A DNA stretch of 64,000 nucleotides from Bacteroidales bacterium (GCA_022837485.1 JALHHH010000003.1:42153-106152), one strand, 5' to 3'. Positions 18,786 through 29,913 are shown, counted from the stretch's first letter. Numbers and translations: made by a program. Notes: a model not told the origin generated them from the sequence alone.

Positions 18786-18826
18786 AAAACAGGCCCCCGG
18801 CGGGTTGTCTGCCGGGACCTGTTTTT
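18786..18826. terminator. Bidirectional terminator between pabA and the subtilisin gene
   Basis: AAAAACAGG...CCGGC pairs with GCCGG...CCTGTTTTT. An A-run on the left and a T-run on the right let it end transcription in both directions, as fits the convergent genes. Confidence 0.85.
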
Positions 18827-18866
18827 ACATCACACTTGCGCAGAACGACTGCGCGTGTGGTTTGGA

Positions 18867-21800
18867 TTATTTGGTCAGGAACACCTTGCGACTGGTAATT
18901 CCGTCGTTGCCGGTAAAGGAAACGATCACCATACCCGACGGAAGTTGTCCGGCTTGAATGATGTGGCGGGTAGTCCCTGAGATCCTGGTTTCGTAGAGCG
19001 TTTTGCCTTGCAGACCGTAAATCCGAGCTTCGCCGCTGAGGGCTGCAGGCGCACTGATTACGATGTCGGTTCCGGATGCATAGATGCTTACGCCGGTAGC
19101 AGCTGGATTTTCAACTACACCAACCGTTCCGGTAAACAGCCTGAAACGCAGGGGATCGTCGTCCGCTTCTGCGGTAAAGGAATATTCCGGGGTTTCGGTC
19201 AGGTTGTGAATTGTGCCTGTTTTCTGATCGTGCAGAAAGAGCAGTGCGCCCGGATATACATTGCTGAAGCTTGCTGAAAAGGTGAATTCCGAGGCATCGT
19301 TTTTCACAAATCCAAGGGGAATAACGGTACCGCTGAGCACTTCAGGCAGGGTACTGAGCGACAGCTTTTCGCCGCCGGCAAGGCTGTATAGTTCCGGAGC
19401 AAGTCCTTTGAGGAAGCGCGAATCCATACCGTTGTCGTAACCTTCGGTACTTACCGGATTTACAGCTATAACAGTGCGCTGATTCGTTTCATATTGTGCT
19501 TCGGAAACGCTGATGTCAATAACCTTATCGGGAATTGCAGTTCCACCATGCTGTTCGTGCGTGCGGTGTTCCGGATCAATCATAAATGAAACGGATTCAG
19601 ATCCGGCAGGTTGCACGGCTATGCCTGACATCGCCGGGATTGTTGCTCCGGGCATCATATCGGCAAATGAGCCGGTTGCCGGGTTCCAAAGCTTGGCTAT
19701 GGGAGCCAGAGCACTGCCCGTTGCATCCCAGTGGAGGGCTGCGGTGTACGGATTACCGAGCAAATACCAGCCGTTGCCGGTATTGTCCAGTTCAAGTTCA
19801 ACGGGTGCAACCCTGAGGACACCCTTAAAATTACGGATTCCGTCTTCATCAAACCCGGCGAGGTATGCCTTTCCATCCAGGAAACCTGTTTCAAACACAG
19901 GATTCCATTCTCCGTTGTCCTGACGGGCACTTATCCATGAAGCGCTTGCTTCATCCCAGGCTGCCAGTGCATCGTTTGCACCAATAATTGCTGGTTCGAA
20001 GGTCTGTGCATATACCGGTGAGGAGATCAGCACACAATTCAGGAGTCCCTGAGCCTGGGTGCTGAAATATTCAACGGTTGCCTGAACATCATAACTGTGG
20101 TGAATCAGGCTTGCATTTCCGGTTTCATCGGCCTGCAGCAGTATGGCAGTTGCATCGTTTGCATTGATAAGTTCTCCACTGATTGTAACCCTGGCATCGG
20201 GTGCAAGAATGAGCATTCCGCCTGGCTGGATGTGAATACCCTCCAGCTCCGTTTCACCGTCAATCACGGGGGTGTTTGCAGATGGCATGATGATGGCCGT
20301 TTCACCGGATCCGGGCACTCCGGTGCGCCAGTTTCCGGACTGATTCCATCGATGGTCTGTCAGACCGGTCCAGTAATTGGATGCAGGAGCCATGGAAATG
20401 TTATCAACGGCGACCGGCTGGTCTGCGGCACCTCTGGCGACAAATGCCAGACGGATAACGCTACCGGCAAATTCATCCATATTCAGGATGATCATTCGCT
20501 CAAACAGGTTGGATGATGCCTCATGCGAATAAACGGTATAGATGGTATTCCAGCTGCCTTCCGATAAAATAGAAACATAGAAATCCGGAGCGTCAGCGCC
20601 ACCAGTGTGATAAAGCCTAAACGCAAGATCGGTCTGATCGTCAGCAGGCAGCATTAGTTCACCAGAAACCAGCCATTGGTAATTTTCACCGTCATTCTGA
20701 ACAACGGCTGATCCTTCACCTTCGTAGATATACTGCTGTCCGTTGCCTCCGAATGAATCGGGAGTGCAAACAAACCAGGATTCGTCAGTAGCAGGTATAA
20801 GTCCGCCACCATTGAGCCCTCCGGCTGCTGCTGTATTCTCCATAACCTGCCAGCAGCCAAAGTCTTCCGCGAGCCCTTCAAACGCTTCATCCCATGGCAC
20901 TTCAGCATAACACAACGTAGTAAATGCAGCAGGTCCGGCCCAGACACTTGGATCGTCTTCCGTGCAGCTACCCCGCACATAGAGATCGTAACCTGTTCCC
21001 GGTTCCAACCCGTTGATTGCTGTAAAAGTATCGGCAATGCCGCTGAGCAGGGTTCCCGATCCGGGTTCAAAACCGGAAAGGCCGTATTCGATATCCCATA
21101 AGGAGGCCGGAGCAACGGCATCCCATGAAACGTAGGCAGTACCGGAGTTAATTTCACTTACCGCTATGTTTTCAGGAGGGAAGCAGGTTACGGGTACTTC
21201 AATAAGGAAGTCATCCACAAACAGGCTGTTGCCGTTTTCGCTTACCCCTCTCAGGATTATGTAGGTCATTTTATTTTTATACGATGCCGGAAGTGTGAAT
21301 ATATACTGTGACCAGCCTTCTTTTTCTGCAACGGGTTCGAGTGTACGCGAGCGGTGAATGGTACCAAGCTGTGTGGCAAAGCCGGTGGTGGGAGTAATAT
21401 TGGCAAACACATCCACACGGTCGGCAATGCCGGCTGAAGCGGTATCGCGGTACAACCAGAAGCTTACCTCATAATCTTCGCCGCCGAACATCACCGGAGG
21501 CGAAACAAGCAGGCCGGCGGTTCCTGCGGCATATTCATCGCTGTTGAAACGTGCCATGGCCTCTCCCGAATGCGGATAGCAATCCGGGTTCAGGCCTTCA
21601 ATTTGCCTGTCCCAAAGCCCCGCACCCGTTCCGGCGCTCTTTTTATTCTCCCACGACAGGGGAGGAAACTCTTCGCCATCGAAGTCCTGCAGATATGGAA
21701 ATTCCGTAATGGGGTCCTTGAGTGTGGTGGCATTGGCGGTAATACCCGGCGAATACTCGGGCACATCATTCAGTGAGAACGCTTTGTAATAGTATGCCGT

Positions 21801-23525
21801 ATTGCTGCTGAGCCCCTGATGCAGGAACTGGTTTTCTCCGCCGATATACAAAACTGTACCGCCGCCTTCAATGGTGTCTCCGATTTCGTAAGGTTGTTCC
21901 TGAACAGGATTACCAATTTCAGCAGTTGAACTCCATACGATCATAACGTCGTCGTTTTCGGAATTCTTCACCCAGCTGAGGTTTACCGATGTATGATCCG
22001 TAGCCAGGGCTGTGAAAGCCAGGGGATCATTTACCAGAATCATCTGATCCAGGGTAGCCAGCAGTGCCTGATGCGCATTCAGACGCCCGGTGCCAAGTTG
22101 TCCGGTATATCCGGGATTCAGGGCATAATGATCATCGGTGCTGTTACGGATGATGTCGGCAACCTGCTCAGGGCTCAGCTGGCCATAAGCCAGTGAAATC
22201 ATAAGTGCAGCTGTTCCTGAAACGTGAGGACAAGCCATGGAGGTACCCTGATAAAATCCGTAATTGCTGTTACGCCAGCAACTGAGCACACCGCGAGGGG
22301 TAACGCTGATGGTCTCTCCTCCCGGAGCTGACACATCCACCCATGCACCGTAATTGGAATAATAAGAGCGTACATCCTGGTTGGTGGTTGCGGCTACGGC
22401 AAAAGTCCCGGAATAACATCCGGGATACCAGTTGCCGGTGGCATTGTCGTTACCTGCGGCAAAGATGGTGATTCCGCCGTCGACCATGGCGCTGCCGCCA
22501 CCATTGACGTTGAAATAATCGATGGCATCCAGAACGCTCTGGTCGTAATAATTAACGTTTGTGTATCCCCACGAATTCTGTGAAATGGCTGCACCGTTAT
22601 CGGCTGCATAAACAGGAGCATTCTGAAAACCTCCGCTCGACCATCCCGAAAAAACCTGACAGCTCATCAGCCGAACCCCGTCGCCGGGACCGCTTCCGCC
22701 GGCCACGCCGGCGATACCAACACCGTTGTTGTTAACCCCTGCAACCGTACCTGCCACATGTGAGCCATGGTCGCCCGGACTTATATTCGGAGAGTTGTTG
22801 ACAAAATTATAACCGATCCCTTCCCACATATTAGCTATCAGGTCGGGATGGGTATGCTGAATGCCCTCGTCGATTACTGCAACGATGACTTCCGGATTTC
22901 CGCGGGTGATCTCCCACGCTTCCGGCAGGTCGATGTCGCAGTCGGGGGTTCCTCCCTGCTGACCGGTATTGTGGTAGTGCCATTGTTCATTGTAGCGCGG
23001 GTCGTTGGGAGTCCATTCGGTACCCTTGAAGCTGAAACCCTCCGGTAAGCCTTTTGGCTGAGCCATGTGTACCGGGACTTTTACGTATTCCGGTTCTGCA
23101 ATTTCAATATCGGAAACGGAAGCATACTCCCTGACCAAAGCTTTCACATCCAGGGTGCTGTCGAAATGAAGAGTATACCAGAGATGAAATCCCCATGCAC
23201 GGTGACGTGCTTCAAATTCGGACCTGAAAGCTCCGGAGGAAAAGGTCTTTCCGAAACCCGATACCTGGTAACGTTCGTTGATTCTGTCGATGGCATCGAT
23301 TCCAAATTGAACAATTCCGCGTGCATCAACGGTAACAGGGGAAGCATCGAGCCGGCGGGTATGGTTTTCGTTCAGCTTTATCTTTAAAATTCCCTTGTGA
23401 TAGGCAGATTCGGGCACCGACTCCAGGTCGATGGGAGGTCGTTCTCCCCTTTTTACCCTGTAAACCTCCTGGGCAACAGCCTGATTAAGCATCAGGGCTG
23501 AAATCAGCATAAGTAAAATTCGCAT
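18867..23525 (-). CDS. Secreted subtilisin-family (S8) protease with T9SS sorting domain
   Basis: 1552 residues when started at the ATG at 23525, chosen because a clean signal peptide (MRILLMLISALMLNQAVAQ) begins there; the frame extends 23 codons further without signal features. After a propeptide of about 150 residues, the S8 domain has Asp219 (AVIDEG), His253 (GDHGSH), oxyanion Asn359 (AAGND) and Ser429 (GTSMACPH). Then follow fibronectin III-like units, two jelly-roll choice-of-anchor domains near 640-800 and 900-1080, the shared beta module (GNGWYLLGNPYTAALHW) and a type A T9SS signal ending SRKVFLTK. Likely a large surface or released endopeptidase, a natural upstream partner of the periplasmic DPP11. 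Confidence 0.9.
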   Translation of the reverse strand: MRILLMLISALMLNQAVAQEVYRVKRGERPPIDLESVPESAYHKGILKIKLNENHTRRLDASPVTVDARGIVQFGIDAIDRINERYQVSGFGKTFSSGAFRSEFEARHRAWGFHLWYTLHFDSTLDVKALVREYASVSDIEIAEPEYVKVPVHMAQPKGLPEGFSFKGTEWTPNDPRYNEQWHYHNTGQQGGTPDCDIDLPEAWEITRGNPEVIVAVIDEGIQHTHPDLIANMWEGIGYNFVNNSPNISPGDHGSHVAGTVAGVNNNGVGIAGVAGGSGPGDGVRLMSCQVFSGWSSGGFQNAPVYAADNGAAISQNSWGYTNVNYYDQSVLDAIDYFNVNGGGSAMVDGGITIFAAGNDNATGNWYPGCYSGTFAVAATTNQDVRSYYSNYGAWVDVSAPGGETISVTPRGVLSCWRNSNYGFYQGTSMACPHVSGTAALMISLAYGQLSPEQVADIIRNSTDDHYALNPGYTGQLGTGRLNAHQALLATLDQMILVNDPLAFTALATDHTSVNLSWVKNSENDDVMIVWSSTAEIGNPVQEQPYEIGDTIEGGGTVLYIGGENQFLHQGLSSNTAYYYKAFSLNDVPEYSPGITANATTLKDPITEFPYLQDFDGEEFPPLSWENKKSAGTGAGLWDRQIEGLNPDCYPHSGEAMARFNSDEYAAGTAGLLVSPPVMFGGEDYEVSFWLYRDTASAGIADRVDVFANITPTTGFATQLGTIHRSRTLEPVAEKEGWSQYIFTLPASYKNKMTYIILRGVSENGNSLFVDDFLIEVPVTCFPPENIAVSEINSGTAYVSWDAVAPASLWDIEYGLSGFEPGSGTLLSGIADTFTAINGLEPGTGYDLYVRGSCTEDDPSVWAGPAAFTTLCYAEVPWDEAFEGLAEDFGCWQVMENTAAAGGLNGGGLIPATDESWFVCTPDSFGGNGQQYIYEGEGSAVVQNDGENYQWLVSGELMLPADDQTDLAFRLYHTGGADAPDFYVSILSEGSWNTIYTVYSHEASSNLFERMIILNMDEFAGSVIRLAFVARGAADQPVAVDNISMAPASNYWTGLTDHRWNQSGNWRTGVPGSGETAIIMPSANTPVIDGETELEGIHIQPGGMLILAPDARVTISGELINANDATAILLQADETGNASLIHHSYDVQATVEYFSTQAQGLLNCVLISSPVYAQTFEPAIIGANDALAAWDEASASWISARQDNGEWNPVFETGFLDGKAYLAGFDEDGIRNFKGVLRVAPVELELDNTGNGWYLLGNPYTAALHWDATGSALAPIAKLWNPATGSFADMMPGATIPAMSGIAVQPAGSESVSFMIDPEHRTHEQHGGTAIPDKVIDISVSEAQYETNQRTVIAVNPVSTEGYDNGMDSRFLKGLAPELYSLAGGEKLSLSTLPEVLSGTVIPLGFVKNDASEFTFSASFSNVYPGALLFLHDQKTGTIHNLTETPEYSFTAEADDDPLRFRLFTGTVGVVENPAATGVSIYASGTDIVISAPAALSGEARIYGLQGKTLYETRISGTTRHIIQAGQLPSGMVIVSFTGNDGITSRKVFLTK

Positions 23526-24004
23526 GACAATATATGGTTTAATTAATTTTTCCTGTTGAATCCGGGCAATCCTCCGGCCTGCTGCGACCGGCATCCGGCT
23601 GTAGCATTCCGTTGTGAGACTGATGATGGGGATAACTTCCGAAATTCAGCGTGCGGCTGCTAAATTATAATAAATCTAAATATCTGCCTAACAAATCCTG
23701 AAATCCTTTTACCATTATTATCCTAACATCCTGTTTATGTGTCGATAAGGATATTGAAGACATCGTTACCGCCGCAAAGTACACAATTGTAACCAATACC
23801 AGTTTTATAACCTCTTTCAACAAACACTGTACCGGCCAATACGGTAAATTAGCAAGCTTTTCCAACCGCACCAGACGGCTTTTTATTACTGTACCGGTGG
23901 CGTTTTGGGGGGGATGCCAAATAATCTCCTTTGCGGGATGAAAGGCATCAAACACTAATGCCAGTTTCTTGTTATTCAAATAACCAACCAATTATTAGCC
24001 GACC
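23526..24004. other. Divergent intergenic region, no gene accepted
   Basis: 479 bases between the minus-strand subtilisin and the plus-strand DUF255 gene; it must hold both promoters, but no perfect TAnnTTTG box was found. A 108-codon open frame on the minus strand at 23665-23991 has no family features and covers the whole promoter space. Confidence 0.45.
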
Positions 24005-26008
24005 ATGCCCAACCGTCTTATTAACGAAAGCAGCCCGTATCTTCTGCAGCATGCCAACAATCCCGTCGACTGGTTCCCTTATGGTGAAGAAGCGTTTGCC
24101 GAAGCCAGAAACAGCAACCGACCAGTACTGATTAGCATAGGGTATTCGGCTTGTCACTGGTGCCATGTAATGGAACACGAGAGCTTCAGCAAACCGGAAA
24201 TTGCAGAAGTAATGAACCGCCTTTTTGTTTGTATTAAAGTGGATCGGGAAGAAAGGCCGGATGTGGATCAGGTATATATGAATGCTGTGCAACTACTTCA
24301 CAACAGCGGCGGCTGGCCTCTCAACTGTTTTGCGCTTCCCGACGGACGACCTTTCTGGGGCGGCACTTACTTCCGGCCATCGCAGTGGACCGATCTGCTG
24401 GAACAAATTTCAGACCTGTACCATAAAAACCGGAATGAAATAGAACAACAGGCAAAGCGCCTCCGCGAAGGCATTGAGGGGCTCAGTCTTATCGAACGTA
24501 TTGGAGATGAAGATGCCGACCGGCATCAACTTGCAAAAGATGCTTATGAACAGCTTGCCCATCGGTTCGATGAGAACCGGGGCGGACTGATTGGTGCACC
24601 GAAATTTCCCATGCCTGTGGTCTGGGAATTTGTGCTTCGCAGCCACATGCTGATGAAACAACCCGGAGCACTTGATCATCTGAAACTGACCATCGATCAT
24701 ATGTCGAGGGGTGGCATCTTTGATCAGGCAGGAGGCGGCTTCTGCCGCTACAGCACCGACGCCGGATGGAAGGTGCCGCATTTCGAAAAGATGCTGTACG
24801 ACAATGCCCAGATGGTATCGCTTATTTCGGGTTTGTATCGGGCCACCGGCGATGAAAATCTGTCGGTTCTCATGCACCGCACGCTCGCTTTCGTGGAGCG
24901 GGAACTAACTTCTCCCGAAGGAGCTTTTTACGCAGCACTGGATGCCGACAGCGAGGGAGAAGAAGGAAAATTTTACGTTTGGACAAAGGATGAAATAATA
25001 CAACTGCTGCCGGAATACGGGGAGCTGCTTTGCGAATACTGGGGCATTGGCGAGGAAGGAGTATGGGAAAAAGGCAAAAACATCCTTATCCGTCCGCTGA
25101 CCGACGAGGTATTTGCCTCCCGTCAGCATCTCAGCGCAGAAGAATTGAAACAACTTGTTCGTATGGCTGCGGGAGTGCTGCTCAGTCACCGCAACCAGCG
25201 CGTACGGCCCGGACTCGACGACAAAGTGCTTGCTTCGTGGAATGGCCTGATGATTAAGGCATATGCAGCAGCCTACAGAGCTACCGGACAACACTCGTAC
25301 ATGAATGCCGCGCTGAAAGCCGCACGTTTTATAAAAACAGCAATGATTCAGCCCGGAGGCAGCATCCTTCGCTCCTGGAAAAACGGAACGGCACGAATAA
25401 ACGGTGTACTCCCCGACTATGCTTTTCTTGCCGATGCCTTCACAGAGTTGTACCAGATATGCTTTGATGAGCAGTGGCTGTTTGACGCCCGTGAACTGAC
25501 AGACTATGCAATCGATCATTTTTCCGATCCCGAAACCGGGCTTTTCTGGTATACTTCCGTAAGCAACGGCAATGATCCCGGGCTTATACCTGTTCTGGAT
25601 ACTTCCGATGGGGTTGAGCCCTCGGGCAATGCCGTTATGGCCGGCACACTGCTGTATCTCGGGCATTTCTTTAGCGACGGCACGTACATCGGACGGGCCG
25701 GCAAAATGGCAAATTTGCTAAGCTACCGCATGGCATCCTATCCTTCGGCATATGCCCGCTGGGCATCGGTAACCGCTGAAATTGCACATGAAATCACAAC
25801 CCTGATAATAACAGGTCCCGATGCTCTTAACCAGGCCCGTGAATTCATGAAAAAAACAGCCCCGGGCACCCTGCTGGCTGCTTCAACAGGTGAAAGCCGG
25901 CTGCCTGTCTTCTCCAGCCGCTTCCGCGACGGCGAAACACTGTTTTACCAGTGCCGTGGGAATGTTTGCCTGGAACCGGTAAATGCACCTGCCCTTGTTA
26001 AACTTTAA
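24005..26008 (+). CDS. Thioredoxin domain protein of the YyaL/DUF255 (SPATA20) family
   Basis: 667 residues, full length. The N-terminal DUF255 thioredoxin-like domain (about 1-165) has the hallmark NPVDWFPYG and the redox-like motif [10 protein letters not shown] with Cys50 and Cys53. The rest forms an alpha/alpha toroid resembling N-acylglucosamine epimerase/mannose isomerase folds, with family phrases [18 protein letters not shown] and [12 protein letters not shown]. The family is widespread from bacteria to man; its reaction is not established. A perfect bidirectional terminator follows at 26096-26135. The family assignment is secure. Confidence 0.92.
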   Translation: MPNRLINESSPYLLQHANNPVDWFPYGEEAFAEARNSNRPVLISIGYSACHWCHVMEHESFSKPEIAEVMNRLFVCIKVDREERPDVDQVYMNAVQLLHNSGGWPLNCFALPDGRPFWGGTYFRPSQWTDLLEQISDLYHKNRNEIEQQAKRLREGIEGLSLIERIGDEDADRHQLAKDAYEQLAHRFDENRGGLIGAPKFPMPVVWEFVLRSHMLMKQPGALDHLKLTIDHMSRGGIFDQAGGGFCRYSTDAGWKVPHFEKMLYDNAQMVSLISGLYRATGDENLSVLMHRTLAFVERELTSPEGAFYAALDADSEGEEGKFYVWTKDEIIQLLPEYGELLCEYWGIGEEGVWEKGKNILIRPLTDEVFASRQHLSAEELKQLVRMAAGVLLSHRNQRVRPGLDDKVLASWNGLMIKAYAAAYRATGQHSYMNAALKAARFIKTAMIQPGGSILRSWKNGTARINGVLPDYAFLADAFTELYQICFDEQWLFDARELTDYAIDHFSDPETGLFWYTSVSNGNDPGLIPVLDTSDGVEPSGNAVMAGTLLYLGHFFSDGTYIGRAGKMANLLSYRMASYPSAYARWASVTAEIAHEITTLIITGPDALNQAREFMKKTAPGTLLAASTGESRLPVFSSRFRDGETLFYQCRGNVCLEPVNAPALVKL

Positions 26009-26095
26009 TCCCTGCCTGATACAACACTTCCGGCGTGGATTTATTCGGTTTTGCCGTACTCTGTTCCCCCGATTCTGCTTGTTCCGATGAAACGT

Positions 26096-26135
26096 TAAGG
26101 CCGTTTTTGCGTATACCTGCACAAAAACGGCCTTA
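26096..26135. terminator. Bidirectional terminator between DUF255 gene and the B12 operon
   Basis: A 14-base perfect stem: TAAGGCCGTTTTTG at 26096-26109 pairs with CAAAAACGGCCTTA at 26122-26135, followed by TTTCT. It separates convergent genes. Confidence 0.85.
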
Positions 26136-26204
26136 TTTCTCAGAATATGGGAAGCAAATTCTTTATCAAGCGAATCCGGTATAACTTAACACGCGCTATA
26201 CCTT

Positions 26205-27302
26205 TCAGGGAGTTACAGTTATCGTTCGGTTAAGGAAGGCAAACACGGCAGGATTGATTCCTGCGTTAAAGGTAAACTGCCGTTCGCCACGGTTGTTGAA
26301 CACATGAATCTTGCCGGTACCGGTAAAATCCATAACATCCGCCACATACACCAATTTTGAAACCGGATCGGCGGCAATTCCGTAAACGGTTTTCACTTCC
26401 GAGCCATCGGTGATAAACGAAGGGGTAATAAGTGTTTCGTCTTTGACATTAATCATCAGGATGGTGCTGGTACCGGTGAACCAGTTGTAGTTATACACAT
26501 AGGCCGTATCCCCGGCGATCGAAAAATTCAGCGCCTCGAAGGTCTCAAAGGTGTGTTTCACCTCTCCGCTGACGGCATCCAGTACCATCAGACGGCCGGG
26601 AATATCGCTGTAGTTTCCACGGGCAATAAGGTAGAGATCGCCGTAGCTGTCCGGAGCCATAACGTATGGATTTACTCCTGCAGTAACCTGACGCTCCTCG
26701 GTAAGGGAAACCGGATCGATCACCGAAAGCGTATTGTTATAATCGGGGAAATTTAGGCCGCCGGAGTTTGAAACCCAAACTTTTCCGCCGGCAACGGCAA
26801 TCCCATCGGGATTCGGGCCTGCGACGATATCGGTAACAACCGTAAGGGTGGTGGTATCTATTACGGCAACGGTTCCGTCGAAGCAGCAGACAAAAGCATG
26901 TTTGCCATGAAAAGCAATCTTGCGGGGCTGCCGGGCAACGGTTTCATTAAACAGAGGTATTTGCTTCAGGCTTTTTCCTGTAGAGGCATCCATCACTTCA
27001 ACCTGACTCGAAACGTTAACTACGGCATACAGTTTACTTCCGTAAATCGCAAGATCGCTTCCGGTATCGCCCAGCCCCCTGCCGTTTTGCTGCATAAAGA
27101 TATCGGCCGATACCAGTGAATCTTCAAAAGTAAATCGCGTAACGGAGGCATTGTTTCCGTTAAAAACGCCCTCATTCAGCACGTAAACGCCCTGACTTCG
27201 TACCAGCGTATCCTGGGTTGCGGGTTTGTCGTCGGGCTCTTCGGTACATGAAACGCTCATCAGAACCAGTGGAATCATCATTCCCAAAAGCAATCTTTTC
27301 AT
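26205..27302 (-). CDS. btuG: BtuG-like surface beta-propeller lipoprotein (cobalamin capture)
   Basis: 365 residues. A lipoprotein signal ends LMSVSC with the lipid-bearing Cys at 19, followed by acidic residues (EEPDD) that in Bacteroidota favour export to the surface. The rest is a seven-bladed YncE/DUF5074-like propeller with repeated AVVN, VVTDIVAGPNPDGIAV and VSNSGG blades. In Bacteroides thetaiotaomicron the surface propeller BtuG binds vitamin B12 very tightly and sits on BtuB. Here the gene follows a BtuB-like receptor by 41 bases in an operon headed by a cobalamin riboswitch, so the same role is inferred from context and fold. Confidence 0.78.
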   Translation of the reverse strand: MKRLLLGMMIPLVLMSVSCTEEPDDKPATQDTLVRSQGVYVLNEGVFNGNNASVTRFTFEDSLVSADIFMQQNGRGLGDTGSDLAIYGSKLYAVVNVSSQVEVMDASTGKSLKQIPLFNETVARQPRKIAFHGKHAFVCCFDGTVAVIDTTTLTVVTDIVAGPNPDGIAVAGGKVWVSNSGGLNFPDYNNTLSVIDPVSLTEERQVTAGVNPYVMAPDSYGDLYLIARGNYSDIPGRLMVLDAVSGEVKHTFETFEALNFSIAGDTAYVYNYNWFTGTSTILMINVKDETLITPSFITDGSEVKTVYGIAADPVSKLVYVADVMDFTGTGKIHVFNNRGERQFTFNAGINPAVFAFLNRTITVTP

Positions 27303-27343
27303 TGGTGTAATTAGTTAGTTATTATTATATGGTGTGTTGGTTT

Positions 27344-29335
27344 TCAGAATTCAGCGACAATTGTGGCATAAAAACTCCGGCCGTTCATGGGGAATCCCCT
27401 TATGACTTCATATTGTTCATTCAGGATGTTTACGCCTTCTAATTTGATAGTGAGATTTAACCTTTTCAACGGCTGTTTCCAGGATACGGAGGCATCGTGA
27501 ACATTCCATGCAGGAAGCCTGTTGGCCGTAATGTTCTCGCCCAGAGAATAACGGTGACTGTTATACAATGTATTGTAGCCCAGCATCAGACGATGGTGCT
27601 GTATGGAGAACATCCCCGAAATGGTATGAAAGGGTATATAAGGAATCTGATGGCCGTAGACCGGACTTTCGGGATCGCTTTTATCCAGAGCCTGCTGGGC
27701 AGTATAGGCAGCGGAGAGCGATATGCTGGTGGTCTCGGCAGGATTTACGCGCACCAAAGCCTGAGCTTCAAGTCCGTTAGCCACAACCACACCCAGGTTC
27801 CGCATCGACCATATAAAAAGATTTCGGGTGGGGACGGCCACGATCTTATTTCGAACGCGGTTGGCAAAAACATCGGTTATAAGCCTGGCTTCCAGGCGAT
27901 TCCATTCCTTTTGCAGGATGATGCCCAGATTGATCTGGCTTACTTTTTCAGGCTCCAGCCGGGTATTTCCCGTAAGGTTGTAATACAGGTCGTGAAACGT
28001 TGGCATGCGGAAGGAGTTCTTAGCCATCAGTCGTATCCGTAACAGAGGATCGGAAGTAATGCGGGTTGAAAGGGAGAAAGAGGGTGTAAGAGATCCCTTC
28101 AGCCGGGTACTTTCGCCATCGCCGGCCGATTCGCGCACACCGGTGGCAAGCACCTCCGCAGTGGCTTCGGTCCGCCGGCCGGCAGCATTCAGCGTTACAA
28201 GTCCCATTGCGGTTAATCGTGAAGGATCACCGTTGAGGTAACGGTCGGAACTCATTCGGTTGAATATCACATCCGCTGCAGCGCCCAGGCTGAAAACTTT
28301 AGAAAGGGGCCGCTTTGCCGATTGCGAACCGTACACTTCAACTTGTTTGTAGGTGTTATCGAGTCCACCCTGCTGGTTCAGGAATGCCGGATCGCGGTAT
28401 CGAAGTCTGGCCGATGAAACGCTGATGCTGCTGAGCAGCCGTGTTTGCCCTTGTTTAAAGGAATATATTGCATTTCCCGAGAAATCGGCATTATCCATCC
28501 TTTGAGCCGACCAGGGGTTATAGTAAACCACCGCACCCGGAAGACCACGGCCGGAGGTGTAGAGCCATCCTTTTACCTTCAGCAGGGAGCTGTCGCTGAA
28601 TGTTGTTTCGGTTCTAAGCCCCAGGTTCAATGCTTTCACATCCCCGTTGATCCGTTTCATCACGGTATCGGGCATTGAGCCGTTGCGCAGCAGAAATGGA
28701 TAATCGCCCCGTGTCTGGCTGTAGTCGGCAGTTAACGCAACGGCTGTACGTTTCAGGATTTTGCTGCTCAGGGTGACGAAAGGGTTATAGCTCCCGAAGG
28801 ATCCGGCCCGGATTCCGGCTTTCACGCCCAAAGGAGCGGGATTGTTGTGAGGATCTGCGCTTTTGAAGCTGATCAGGCTTGCGGAGGCTGCCATGCGGGC
28901 CGGCCGGCAGTCGCCCCTCTCCTGTCCGCTCACCAGGTCTATGGCTTCCAGTTCACCAAGCGGTACCTTTCCCAGGTCGATCTGTCCGGAGGCTATATCG
29001 CTCATGGGCATACCGTCGACAAAAACAGCGGTATGATTGGCTCCCAGACTCCGGACGACAACGGTTTTGATGCCCCCAAGTCCGCCGTAATCGCGAACTG
29101 TAACCCCGGAAAGATGTCGCAGTACATCCGCTGCATTGCTTCCCGGCAGTGCCCTGAGCTCACGTATTCCGATCTGCCGCAGCGGGGATGCCGAGCGTAC
29201 CGCATCTTCAGGCTTGCTGGCCTTCACCTCCACCCCTTGTATTGAGAGGGTATCGGTAACCGGCTGCTGACCATATACATGGATGCCCGTCCCGGCAAGG
29301 AAAAACAGAAAAACGGCACTCCGGAATATTTTCAT
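27344..29335 (-). CDS. btuB: BtuB-like TonB-dependent cobalamin receptor
   Basis: 663 residues from the ATG at 29335, where a signal peptide begins (ending HVYGQ). The longer open frame upstream overlaps the previous gene and is not used. The plug domain spans about 45-165, with ALPGSNAADVLRHLSGVTVRDYGG and VFVDGMPM, and the rest is a 22-strand beta-barrel ending in an aromatic (IVAEF). It takes up its ligand through the outer membrane with TonB energy. The riboswitch upstream and the BtuG-like partner downstream point to vitamin B12 or another corrinoid. The gap to the preceding membrane gene is 11 bases. Confidence 0.88.
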   Translation of the reverse strand: MKIFRSAVFLFFLAGTGIHVYGQQPVTDTLSIQGVEVKASKPEDAVRSASPLRQIGIRELRALPGSNAADVLRHLSGVTVRDYGGLGGIKTVVVRSLGANHTAVFVDGMPMSDIASGQIDLGKVPLGELEAIDLVSGQERGDCRPARMAASASLISFKSADPHNNPAPLGVKAGIRAGSFGSYNPFVTLSSKILKRTAVALTADYSQTRGDYPFLLRNGSMPDTVMKRINGDVKALNLGLRTETTFSDSSLLKVKGWLYTSGRGLPGAVVYYNPWSAQRMDNADFSGNAIYSFKQGQTRLLSSISVSSARLRYRDPAFLNQQGGLDNTYKQVEVYGSQSAKRPLSKVFSLGAAADVIFNRMSSDRYLNGDPSRLTAMGLVTLNAAGRRTEATAEVLATGVRESAGDGESTRLKGSLTPSFSLSTRITSDPLLRIRLMAKNSFRMPTFHDLYYNLTGNTRLEPEKVSQINLGIILQKEWNRLEARLITDVFANRVRNKIVAVPTRNLFIWSMRNLGVVVANGLEAQALVRVNPAETTSISLSAAYTAQQALDKSDPESPVYGHQIPYIPFHTISGMFSIQHHRLMLGYNTLYNSHRYSLGENITANRLPAWNVHDASVSWKQPLKRLNLTIKLEGVNILNEQYEVIRGFPMNGRSFYATIVAEF

Positions 29336-29346
29336 AACTGCACCAA

Positions 29347-29913
29347 TTACCTGGAATTTCTGACCGCAACCGCTGCCGGAAGGCTGAAGTACCGGGCGAT
29401 GGCTTCCCAGCCATAAAATACCGTGAATGTATAAATCAGGTCGCCTGTCAGAGTATTTCTGAAGAATGGAAGACCGGCGGTATAGCATGCAGTAAGCCCC
29501 GCCGTCGTTTTAGGATAAATAAGTCCCGACGCCCAAACCCCGAAATTGGAAACCAGAAAAAAGATCAGGGAGGCGGCAAGTCCGGCACCGAGCAGCCGGA
29601 GAGGTGCAGCATTACGGATGAGGTTTCCGGCAAAAACAACCAGGGCAAAAGCGCCGTAGGTGTATATAGCTCCCGGATAGAAAAGTGTAAAGGTGCCGAA
29701 ATAACTGTGGTTTAATATCAGATCGCTCGCCCACATGGCAAAGAGCGGAATGGTATAAGCAGCCAAACGGTTGCTGTAACGCGCTCCGCCAAACAAGGCC
29801 AGTGCGGCGACCGGCGAAAAATTGAAAGGGTGCGGCATCAGACGGCTCAGTGCAAGTGCCAGCACGATAGCGGTGACAATTATTGGAGTAAGGTGCAACG
29901 GACGTTTTTTCAT
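29347..29913 (-). CDS. DUF6580-type membrane transport protein, first gene of the B12 operon
   Basis: 188 residues with five to six hydrophobic helices and a basic N-terminus. Family features are NFSPVAALALFGGA after helix 1, SNFGVWASGLIYPKT, and GLTACYTAGLPFF with the conserved GDLIYT. It resembles ECF substrate-binding S components, and such proteins in Bacteroidota are often found behind cobalamin riboswitches. It is therefore a candidate for inner-membrane passage of a corrinoid or precursor. No ECF ATPase or BtuCD genes are in this window, so energy coupling would depend on genes elsewhere. Confidence 0.75.
   Translation of the reverse strand: MKKRPLHLTPIIVTAIVLALALSRLMPHPFNFSPVAALALFGGARYSNRLAAYTIPLFAMWASDLILNHSYFGTFTLFYPGAIYTYGAFALVVFAGNLIRNAAPLRLLGAGLAASLIFFLVSNFGVWASGLIYPKTTAGLTACYTAGLPFFRNTLTGDLIYTFTVFYGWEAIARYFSLPAAVAVRNSR

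Noticed and set aside
23665..23991. A 108-codon minus-strand frame between the subtilisin and DUF255 genes
   Set aside because: No family features, and it would fill the only space for both divergent promoters.
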